From positions 124,001 to 188,000 of the forward strand of contig JAFGJM010000010.1 in assembly GCA_016929095.1 (NCBI GenBank): 64,000 bases of DNA, given 5' to 3'. This stretch comes from Anaerolineales bacterium. Lineage in GTDB: Bacteria; Chloroflexota; Anaerolineae; Anaerolineales; UBA4823. The position numbers and the translations under genes are program-made. Below, piece after piece: positions 36,539 through 43,731 of the stretch. The notes below the pieces were generated by a model. That model saw only the letters and a program-made list of their open reading frames with translations, was not told the DNA's origin and ran no database searches. How positions within the stretch are numbered: position 1 is the stretch's first letter; every line of letters starts with the position of its first letter.

Positions 36539-37774
36539 TTACCCGCAGCCTCCACCGCTGGGACCTCGCTTGGTTTGTAATTGGATTTTTGGCGTATATT
36601 CAAATTCATAGTCATGCAAGCTGGGGTCTGCTGCCGGGAAACGATCGCCCAGGGCTGCCGGGAAGGTATACTTTAACCGGTCATCGCCGGGAGGGATGGG
36701 AGTGGGTGCAATGTTAGAATCTTCAGAGGCAAACAAGTCCAGCCAGTGGTTAATCCCACCTTCCAGAATATACACGTTGGGTACGCTTTCCGCGGTCAAT
36801 ACCATCCATGCCTGAGTGGCTGCCAGCTCGTCATTGCTCATCACTACATAAACCGTATTCGCGGCAGGTTCTAATAAGAGTTCAGGGATGATCTCTGTCA
36901 GATTGGCTAAAGGCGCAAGGCGGGCGCCGCGGAGGTGGAATAGATTGTAATCTGCCTCATCTCGCACATCCAGCATGACGATATTGATCTTACTATCATA
37001 GATCGATGTGAGCAGTTCTCCCGGGTGAATTTGCACCTGGCGATCGATCAATGCCTGTTCCTTGGTAGGTGCTAACATAGCCCATTTCCTGGCCGTGGTC
37101 GGCTGTCCGATAATGATCAATGCCAGGGAAATCAACACCAGAACGCCCGCGCCAAAAATCCTTATTCGCGGGGCTTCTTTGGGATTCTTACCGCCAAAAA
37201 TTCGCTCCAATTGCTCGCCGCCCCAAAACATGAACACCGCCATCAAAACCACCAATAAAACTGTCACGCCGACAGGTAATCCCAAAAATTCGGGCAAAGT
37301 AAGCCGGCTGTAATAACTGCCGTTATAGAAGGCATCGAATAACTGCTCGGTTTCACCAAATACAAAGATGCCAAACAACGTACCCAGGGCGAAAAATCCC
37401 CCGTCGATTTTAAAGGTTGCCATGGATACCAGTGAAGTGCCTGGGCAAAACCCGCCAATGATGAAACCTACACCCATGATCAAACCGCCTATAATACCCG
37501 ACCACAGGTAAGTGGGGTTGACCCAGATCAGGTTGAAATCTAACAGACCCAGCGCCGTGGCGCTGAAAAGCAGCACCATCGCCACGATGATGGCGGTGAA
37601 CATTACCTTTAAAACTGTCAGGTCTTTGAAATAAAACTGCGCCGCTAAACGGGTAGAGATGGCAAAGCCGGAAATCTCCAGTGACCAGCCGAAGGCAATA
37701 CCGATCACCAGGAAAACCAGATACATTCCGGCTTTGCCAAATAACGCTTCTAATGCTAAGGGAAAAGGTGTCAT
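36539..37774 (-). CDS. YeeE/YedE membrane protein fused to a rhodanese-like domain
   Basis: 411 residues. The first 230 form a YeeE/YedE (PF04143) sulfur-transport-type membrane domain, with the conserved cysteine in GGFCPGTSLVSMAT. A rhodanese-like domain follows (about 255-350: LDVRDEADYNLFHLRGA, then NVYILEGGINHW). The loop that should carry the catalytic cysteine reads VYVVMSNDELAA, so sulfur transfer by the normal mechanism is unlikely. The C-terminus ends GPSGGGCG, with a lone cysteine. With its partner at 37837 it probably imports thiosulfate or another sulfur compound. It is the last gene of the arsR-octaheme-cytochrome b operon. Confidence 0.88.
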   Translation of the reverse strand: MTPFPLALEALFGKAGMYLVFLVIGIAFGWSLEISGFAISTRLAAQFYFKDLTVLKVMFTAIIVAMVLLFSATALGLLDFNLIWVNPTYLWSGIIGGLIMGVGFIIGGFCPGTSLVSMATFKIDGGFFALGTLFGIFVFGETEQLFDAFYNGSYYSRLTLPEFLGLPVGVTVLLVVLMAVFMFWGGEQLERIFGGKNPKEAPRIRIFGAGVLVLISLALIIIGQPTTARKWAMLAPTKEQALIDRQVQIHPGELLTSIYDSKINIVMLDVRDEADYNLFHLRGARLAPLANLTEIIPELLLEPAANTVYVVMSNDELAATQAWMVLTAESVPNVYILEGGINHWLDLFASEDSNIAPTPIPPGDDRLKYTFPAALGDRFPAADPSLHDYEFEYTPKIQLQTKRGPSGGGCG

Positions 37775-37796
37775 ACGTCTTCCATCCTCTCTTTCA

Positions 37797-37823
37797 TTTC
37801 CCCATTATTCAGAAATGGGGAAA
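37797..37823. repeat. Hairpin between the two YeeE genes
   Basis: Perfect 10-bp arms (37797-37806 and 37814-37823) around seven bases in a 62-base spacer; no T-run. Confidence 0.5.
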
Positions 37824-37836
37824 CAGAGGGGTGAGT

Positions 37837-38409
37837 TTAATACCATGTCTTTCTCAAAAAATAAGCCAGGGCATATGCGCCGCCGAAAATGGCAAACATC
37901 ACCACCCAACTGCCGGCGGAAAGCGTGGCGCCGCCGGATAATGCCTGCCCGGAGGTACAGCCGCGTGCCATACGGGCGCCATATGCCATGATAGCGCCAC
38001 CCAGAAAAGCCAGCCCCCAGCGGGTATGCACGGATATATTGGGCCCTTTGTTGGTTTCTACTTTAAGACGCCCGTTCAACCAACCGGAAAAGAAACCACC
38101 CAGGATGGCTCCGGCAGCCACAAACACCACCCAATCGTCCAACGGGTTTTTATCGCCGCCAGCCATTTTGAGTAAATACGCTACCCGATTCACGTGTTGG
38201 GGGGCTATCCAATCCTGGATCAAAACCACAAAGCGATTCAATCCACCCGAAGCCCCCAGCCCGTTGCCGGTGATAAAGAATGCCAGGAAAAGCACGATGC
38301 CTAAAAGTGTGCCTCCCAGGTAGGGATTCACATAGGGTTTTTCGGGACGATTAAACAGCCGGGCTTTCAGGCTGCGTCCCTTGGGTTTGGTCGTTGCCAG
38401 AGAGGTCAT
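37837..38409 (-). CDS. YeeE/YedE family membrane protein
   Basis: 190 residues from the ATG at 38409, which has AGGAGG nine bases before it even though this makes the gene overlap the end of the cytochrome gene by 59 bases. It has four or five membrane segments and the conserved cysteine in ARGCTSGQALSGGA. Half-size YeeE proteins work in pairs; the other half, with a rhodanese-like tail, follows. In TsuA-type members such cysteines handle thiosulfate during transport. Confidence 0.88.
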   Translation of the reverse strand: MTSLATTKPKGRSLKARLFNRPEKPYVNPYLGGTLLGIVLFLAFFITGNGLGASGGLNRFVVLIQDWIAPQHVNRVAYLLKMAGGDKNPLDDWVVFVAAGAILGGFFSGWLNGRLKVETNKGPNISVHTRWGLAFLGGAIMAYGARMARGCTSGQALSGGATLSAGSWVVMFAIFGGAYALAYFLRKTWY

Positions 38410-41149
38410 GTTGCGCTTCCTCCTCAACAGATAAAGGATGTTCTTCCACTTCTTCCCAGCCATGGATCATGGCATTGATACTCGCCAGCGGTTTGTGACC
38501 AGTGGTGGTCAGATACACATGGGCAGCAATAAATGAAGCAAACAGCCAGGCGATCAAACTATGAAATGGCGCCAGGAAAGGCAAGCCGCCCAAGGCATCC
38601 GCTGCGGCTGGCCATTGTTGCACGCCCCACATCAGAGCCCCGGTGATCACTTGCAGGGGTAATAAAACATTCAGAATGACAAAATAGGTGGCTTGTTGGA
38701 GTGGGTTGAGCTTTTTCACGGGAGTCTTTTCGAAAGGATGGGCAGCCCCTTTGAAAATGCCCCGCAGATAGAACTTCGCCTGTAGAATGGCATCGTCGAA
38801 AAAACCATACGGGTGGGGGATAAACTGTCGTATTTCGCCGCTGGCCAGGTGAAAAAACAAAGATAAGGCAGCATTGACTACCAATAAAACTGCCAGAATG
38901 TTGTGGGTGATGACCACATATTTGAAATTAAATAAGCCGAACATGTCCGGACGATGAATGATCAAGCCTGTGATCAGCAGTAACACGATGGCAAAAGTTT
39001 GCAGCCAATGCCAAAAACGCTCGTAAACGGCATACATGTATACTTTTTTGACTTTGGGCGTATGAGCCGGTTGGCGTAAGGCAGCGATGATACGCATCGC
39101 CCCATGCCCGGAAACTCCCGCCAGAACGCCCAGGAAGACAAGCGCACCCAGCCAGTCCACCCAGGGCACACGGTCATGTCCAAAGATATACATATCCTGT
39201 GCCAGAGTCGCCGGTTTGTAGATCAGGGCATTCCCTTCGATGAACAATCTGCCATTGGTGATTGTGTTGGCATCCTGAACGAACTCGGGCACCACATCTC
39301 CGGGGACGTAATTTGCCAGCTTCATGGGTTGGGAAATGTGCGAGGCATCGCTGTGACAGGACTGACAATCTTGGGTAGCCCATTCACCGTTCACCACACC
39401 GTGATTGATGCTGTACGGTTGGATTTCGCCCTGGATACGAGGGTTCTTCAATCCCAGGGCTGCCAGCCGGGCAGCGATCAGGTTTTTCTTGGCAGTAGTA
39501 TCCAGATTCAATTCGTCAGAGCTGAGATTGCCGTTTTTATTAATATCGAAAACAGTCTTGATTTCGGGAGCATAATCGCCGTCTTTTAGCCAGGCAGATT
39601 GCAGGTCTTGTTCACGCACCGGCAGTGTCTTTCCGGAGGGGTCATCATATACCCAGTACCAGGCGCTGATCAGGTTATATGGCGCCAGCAATGTTTTTCC
39701 ATCAATATTTTGGCGCGGCAATAGCACGGGTTGAAAACCGTTCACCAGATCGGTTATCGTGCCCGTATTGCCCTCTACCCCGCGGCATAAACTGAGCGGT
39801 TCTCCCTGAGCGCTTATCACCGTCCAGTCGTATTGCTGCACGGCAGGCGCATACACCTGAGGAATATGGCAGGCTTCGCAAGCCAGTTCTTGTATATGGC
39901 GATCGGCGTAAGGCAGCCAGGTATGTGTCGAACCGGCATCGTGGCAGGATTCACAGCGCCGCATGGTATCCTTCAATTCGGGGGCTACGTTATATTGCGC
40001 ACTCTGACCGCGCGCAAAATTATGGTCAGGCATTTGTAAATATTCAGAAATATCCAGGCGGCGCGGATCAAATACGAGATGCGCGGGCTGCGTTTCTGCA
40101 GAAGCCCGATAATATACCGGGTTATTGAGTGAAAAATGGCAATCGGTGCATTGCAAGCCTCGTTCGGCGTGGATATCCCAGGGACGTGCAAGCGCAGTTT
40201 TATCGGAAATATTCATCCCGGAGAGAGATATTTTTTGCCCGGAGATAATTTGCCCGGTAGTGGCTGTTTGCCAGTTATCCAATGTGCAGCCTGCCAGTGT
40301 GAGAGGAGTCTCTACGCTGTGGACAAGGCCGTGGCATTGGGCGCAGTTGTCGTTATCCGGGTCTTGCAGGGCGATATAAGCGCCATCCAATTCACCTTTT
40401 TCATCGAAGGCATCCGGGTTCCAAACCCAGGTATCGCCATTTTGCTCTACGATACCACTGCCTGATAGGGTAGCCATACTCGCCCAACGGAATCGTCCGT
40501 CTTCGAGCGCCTGAATGCGGGCGGCGTTATCGGGTTGGGGCAAATGGCACACAAAGCAGTTCATCTCTACCACTCCGGATTGCTGCCAGTCCCAGGCAAC
40601 ATATGTACCCGAAACCGGATCGAATGTGCTGGTTTGCGGGTCTTCTGCCCGGGCGGCTATGTTTGTGAGCGGATTTCCCGCGCGGCTGGTAGCCGCCGGA
40701 CCGCCCCCAATCACATAACGCCCAAACAGCCTGATCCAATCCGGGGTGGTCAAATCTAAATTCGCCTCGCCTTCCTGGGAGAGGTAGCGATAGGTGAGCG
40801 GATTCCAACGCCCGAACAAGCCATTGCTGCTATCCCAGGAGTGAGCCGTATCGGTTTGCGGGCTGGATGAGTAATCTCTCAATCCAAGGTCTGCATGAAA
40901 ACTGTGTTCCAAGATGAAACGGGTATCGTGGCATTGACCGCAGGTTTGCATGGTGGAAAGCGGATTGCCGCTTTGTAACACATTCGCACCGGTTTCATCC
41001 AGAATGGCAAAGACGGGGTGGATCGGGTTGGCTGGAACCGGTTCCTGCTTGGGTTGGCGGGCGGCTGCTTGGCGAGCGGAAATCAGGAACAAAAGTCCCA
41101 ATATGAGCAGGGTGAGGGGGGACCATTTTATCTGAGAGGTTTGTGGCAT
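38351..41149 (-). CDS. Multihaem cytochrome c fused to a cytochrome b (b561-like) membrane domain
   Basis: 932-933 residues from the ATG at 41149 (AGGGG before it; a longer upstream frame overlaps the octahaem gene and is rejected). A Sec signal leads to a periplasmic-side part with seven CxxCH haem sites (CGQCH, CFVCH, CAQCH, CTDCH, CESCH, CEACH, CQSCH). Near residue 550 an EF-hand-like loop DINKNGNLSSDEL appears. The last 250 residues are a di-haem cytochrome b type domain with about five membrane helices and histidines in RFWHWLQTF, ITHNILAV and AHVYLTTTGHK. This layout suggests quinol oxidation in the membrane and electron delivery to the octahaem protein encoded just upstream. Confidence 0.88.
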   Translation of the reverse strand: MPQTSQIKWSPLTLLILGLLFLISARQAAARQPKQEPVPANPIHPVFAILDETGANVLQSGNPLSTMQTCGQCHDTRFILEHSFHADLGLRDYSSSPQTDTAHSWDSSNGLFGRWNPLTYRYLSQEGEANLDLTTPDWIRLFGRYVIGGGPAATSRAGNPLTNIAARAEDPQTSTFDPVSGTYVAWDWQQSGVVEMNCFVCHLPQPDNAARIQALEDGRFRWASMATLSGSGIVEQNGDTWVWNPDAFDEKGELDGAYIALQDPDNDNCAQCHGLVHSVETPLTLAGCTLDNWQTATTGQIISGQKISLSGMNISDKTALARPWDIHAERGLQCTDCHFSLNNPVYYRASAETQPAHLVFDPRRLDISEYLQMPDHNFARGQSAQYNVAPELKDTMRRCESCHDAGSTHTWLPYADRHIQELACEACHIPQVYAPAVQQYDWTVISAQGEPLSLCRGVEGNTGTITDLVNGFQPVLLPRQNIDGKTLLAPYNLISAWYWVYDDPSGKTLPVREQDLQSAWLKDGDYAPEIKTVFDINKNGNLSSDELNLDTTAKKNLIAARLAALGLKNPRIQGEIQPYSINHGVVNGEWATQDCQSCHSDASHISQPMKLANYVPGDVVPEFVQDANTITNGRLFIEGNALIYKPATLAQDMYIFGHDRVPWVDWLGALVFLGVLAGVSGHGAMRIIAALRQPAHTPKVKKVYMYAVYERFWHWLQTFAIVLLLITGLIIHRPDMFGLFNFKYVVITHNILAVLLVVNAALSLFFHLASGEIRQFIPHPYGFFDDAILQAKFYLRGIFKGAAHPFEKTPVKKLNPLQQATYFVILNVLLPLQVITGALMWGVQQWPAAADALGGLPFLAPFHSLIAWLFASFIAAHVYLTTTGHKPLASINAMIHGWEEVEEHPLSVEEEAQHDLSGNDQTQGTQPESPAV

Positions 41150-41163
41150 TTTTTCCCCTGAGG

Positions 41164-42606
41164 TTATTTTGTTTGGAATCGACCGCCCCAAATTTGAGGG
41201 TCGCCATGATAGCCCAAGGCGATCCAGTCCAGGCGGCTTTCCTTGCCGTGGCAGTCGGTGCATTGTAAAGCATATTGTGAAGGTTGGACCATGTGGGTGG
41301 TAGGCCAGTACATCCAGGTTTCGGTGAATCCATATTGACCGCTATATGCGAGACCGGTTACATCTTCCGCCAACTCGAAGGCCTGCTCCCAATCAAAATT
41401 GGTCCAGTATCCATCTGTACCGCCTGTGATAGGCTGCAGTAAATAATTGTTCACTGTGTCGTAAGGCTGATTGGCAACATGAACTTTAAAGGGGAAAATC
41501 CGAGCTGTGGGATCCTGGATATCGCCGGCGGGCAGGTTGATATACGTGATTTGGGTTGGATCGATTGTGTCACCCAACAAATAGCGGTAGCTCAGGTTGC
41601 CGTTGAACCACAAGTAATGGGGTTTCACATTCTTGTCGTATATAAATGTACCTTTGATCTTCAGGTAGGTATAGTGATCTTCGGGAATATCCTGCCCGGC
41701 TGTAGACCAATCCCAAAAAGTCTTGGTGGGGTTTTTGACGGCCATCGAGGGAATGTGGCAGGTCTGGCAGGCCACGGAAGCGACATGGCTGTTCAATCGT
41801 TCATCTTCATGCGGCGCTTCGACGTGACAGTCGGTGCAAGCCACCTGTTCCCAAGGATCGATGGTGTAATTGTCGGCGACCATACGCCCTTTAATGACAT
41901 GGTCCTCCGTGACATGACAGGCTGTGCATTGGAAATCCAATTGACCCATGTGAACATCCAGGTTGGCAGAGGGGAAATAGAGGCTTTCATCCAGGTCGCC
42001 ATGTTTGACGCCGTTACCACCGCCGCCGTCGAAATGGCACTTCCCGCAAGTTTCGCGGGTGGTTGCCGATACACTCTGCGCCGCGGCAGCCAAATCGACC
42101 CCTTCTGCAGGGTTCCCAAAATACCCCTTGGCATAAGTGTTGGCATCGGCATGGCAAGCCAGACAATCGACGTTATGTTGGTTTGAAAAGTCATAATCCA
42201 CGTTTTCCTGCCAGCCATAGCCCACGTGGCAGGACATACATTGCTTTTCATTCCCTTGCACACCGATGCAGAAGTTATTGATCTGGTTGATCTTACCAAT
42301 GGTCACCGATTCATTACGCCAGGGGATGTTGAACGGCTGACTTTCCCAGGTCCAGTGGGTCGTTTGCATGACCTGTTCGGCGGTATCGGGGTGACATTCC
42401 AGGCAAGCCTGGGTGACTTCCTGCCCGTTTGCATATGGTCCGGGCAGCAAATCGGCATGGCTGGTGTGAGTGATTTGTTGCGGCACAAAGGCTTGAGGGT
42501 TATCACGCGATTCTGCGGCGCGGGGCAGAAAAAGAATAAGGGGGATGATAATGACGGCCGCGGTGATGGATAAGCCAATGAACCAGGTGAAACGGGAGAA
42601 TCTCAT
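41164..42606 (-). CDS. otr: Octahaem c-type cytochrome, tetrathionate reductase family
   Basis: 480 residues with an N-terminal membrane anchor or signal (FIGLSITAAVIIIPLILFL). Eight CxxCH sites are seen: CLECH, CMSCH, CLACH, CGKCH, CTACH, CTDCH, CQTCH and CTDCH. Number, spacing and the YGFTETWMYWPTTHMVQPSQYALQCTDCH ending fit the octahaem tetrathionate reductase family (Shewanella OTR). Family members reduce tetrathionate and can act on nitrite or hydroxylamine in vitro, so the physiological acceptor is open. Its start overlaps the arsR stop by four bases and the cytochrome b fusion follows after 14 bases. Confidence 0.9.
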   Translation of the reverse strand: MRFSRFTWFIGLSITAAVIIIPLILFLPRAAESRDNPQAFVPQQITHTSHADLLPGPYANGQEVTQACLECHPDTAEQVMQTTHWTWESQPFNIPWRNESVTIGKINQINNFCIGVQGNEKQCMSCHVGYGWQENVDYDFSNQHNVDCLACHADANTYAKGYFGNPAEGVDLAAAAQSVSATTRETCGKCHFDGGGGNGVKHGDLDESLYFPSANLDVHMGQLDFQCTACHVTEDHVIKGRMVADNYTIDPWEQVACTDCHVEAPHEDERLNSHVASVACQTCHIPSMAVKNPTKTFWDWSTAGQDIPEDHYTYLKIKGTFIYDKNVKPHYLWFNGNLSYRYLLGDTIDPTQITYINLPAGDIQDPTARIFPFKVHVANQPYDTVNNYLLQPITGGTDGYWTNFDWEQAFELAEDVTGLAYSGQYGFTETWMYWPTTHMVQPSQYALQCTDCHGKESRLDWIALGYHGDPQIWGGRFQTK

Positions 42607-42977
42607 ATAATCTCCTGATGGAGGGGCTCTGAAGAGTGCACACGGTTTGTGGATTTGATCAGATTCGCACGGCGTGCCAGGCTATCTCGCAAAACCTCGC
42701 GTAAAATATCCAGAGCGGTAATCAGGCGCTCGTCGTTCAAGCTATACTGTATGCTGGCGCCTTGCCTCTCGGTGGTGACCATACTGCGTTCGCGCAGAAC
42801 TTTCAGGTGACGCGAGGTAGCCGGCTGGCTGAGCGAGAGGGCACTGGCAAGCTCGTTTACCGTGCGGGGCTGCTCTGCAAGGGCATACAGAATCAAAATA
42901 CGCGTTGGATCAGAAAGAGCCGAACAGATATCGGCATGAAGTTGAGTGGCTTCTTGGGAGGAAAGGAGTGCGTTCAA
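42603..42977 (-). CDS. ArsR family regulator of the cytochrome/YeeE operon
   Basis: 124 residues from a TTG at 42977. The winged helix is clear: ICSALSDPTRILILYALAEQ, TVNELASALSLSQPATSRHLKVL and the wing MVTTERQGASIQYSLND. A longer frame to 43061 would add an AT-rich hydrophobic stretch not seen in the family. Only one cysteine is present, in ADICSAL, so a two-cysteine redox switch of the SqrR/BigR kind is not supported. Its stop overlaps the octahaem start (ATGA), so it is co-transcribed and probably represses the operon through the palindrome at 42995-43012. Confidence 0.88.
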   Translation of the reverse strand: MNALLSSQEATQLHADICSALSDPTRILILYALAEQPRTVNELASALSLSQPATSRHLKVLRERSMVTTERQGASIQYSLNDERLITALDILREVLRDSLARRANLIKSTNRVHSSEPLHQEII

Positions 42978-42994
42978 GATAACAATAAAAGAAT

Positions 42995-43012
42995 ATATGC
43001 AAATTCGTATAT
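42995..43012. promoter_or_regulatory. Candidate ArsR operator
   Basis: ATATGCAAATTCGTATAT is an imperfect 18-bp palindrome (14 of 18 positions symmetric) lying 18 bases before the arsR start codon. Confidence 0.45.
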
Positions 43013-43057
43013 GTTTATTTGTAGATATAATAGCAAAATCAAATATAAAACATAGTA

Positions 43058-43087
43058 ACACCTGTCATATTTCGGAATGACAGGTGT
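43058..43087 (-). terminator. Terminator after cohesin-like gene
   Basis: Perfect 11-bp arms (43058-43068, 43077-43087) around eight bases. On the minus strand a T-rich stretch (TTACTATGTTTTATATTT) follows. It separates the cohesin/dockerin pair from the arsR operon. Confidence 0.65.
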
Positions 43088-43121
43088 CATTTATGGCTTT
43101 GGATAAGAATAGCCTCTGCCT

Positions 43122-43703
43122 TTATTTATCAATAAGCGGTAAATTCGCCGGATGACCCACGCCTGGCTGGGCATATACCGGGGCGCTATCGCTGATGATG
43201 ACCTTGCAGCGTAAACTATTCACGGTATCGAAGTCCACATCCAGGGCATTGCGATCTAATAACAAGATCCCGTTCAAAGTGCCGTTGGTGCCCGAGGTGG
43301 CTTTTATGGCTCGAAAATAGACATGGGCAATGTTACCGTTGCCATTCACACCCACATGTTCACTAAGGCGGGTATACGCCGCCAATTGCACCTCGTTGGA
43401 TATCGAGGTCGGACTGACAAAGTAACCTGAAGCGCCATCCGAGACCAGATGATTTCCCGGGATCACGCCGATGAATTCCAGGTAAGTGGGGTTAAACGAC
43501 ATATCGAACTGCCAGGCATACACATCCTCCGTATCGGTAACGGCAACCGTGTAATAAAAGGTTTGCCCGGTTTTTACGGTGAGAACCGTGGGATTGCAAC
43601 CCAATTGGGGTGTGGCAGCCCCGGCAGGTTGGCGGTTGAGAAACAGCACAACCAACGCTGGTAAGGATATTGCCAATATAATCAAAGAGATTTTGCGCAT
43701 CAT
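43122..43703 (-). CDS. Secreted cohesin-like domain protein
   Basis: 193 residues from the ATG at 43703 (AGGAG seven bases before; a longer frame lacks support). A Sec signal ending GAAT leads to one domain of about 150 residues with the cohesin pattern: VKTGQTFYYTVAVTDTEDVYAWQFDMSFNPTYLEFIGV and late NIAHVYFRAIKA (PF00963). The protein ends HPANLPLIDK. The dockerin-bearing protein gene lies 28 bases upstream on the same strand, so the two may bind each other outside the cell. This is not a cellulosome: there is one cohesin and no catalytic domain. Confidence 0.8.
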   Translation of the reverse strand: MMRKISLIILAISLPALVVLFLNRQPAGAATPQLGCNPTVLTVKTGQTFYYTVAVTDTEDVYAWQFDMSFNPTYLEFIGVIPGNHLVSDGASGYFVSPTSISNEVQLAAYTRLSEHVGVNGNGNIAHVYFRAIKATSGTNGTLNGILLLDRNALDVDFDTVNSLRCKVIISDSAPVYAQPGVGHPANLPLIDK

Positions 43704-43731
43704 GATCGTTCTCCTTTCCATGTTGATTTGC

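Noticed and set aside
42978-43061. Longer N-terminus of the ArsR gene (start at 43061)
   Set aside because: It would add a hydrophobic AT-rich stretch unlike the family and would read through the operator-like palindrome and a terminator arm.
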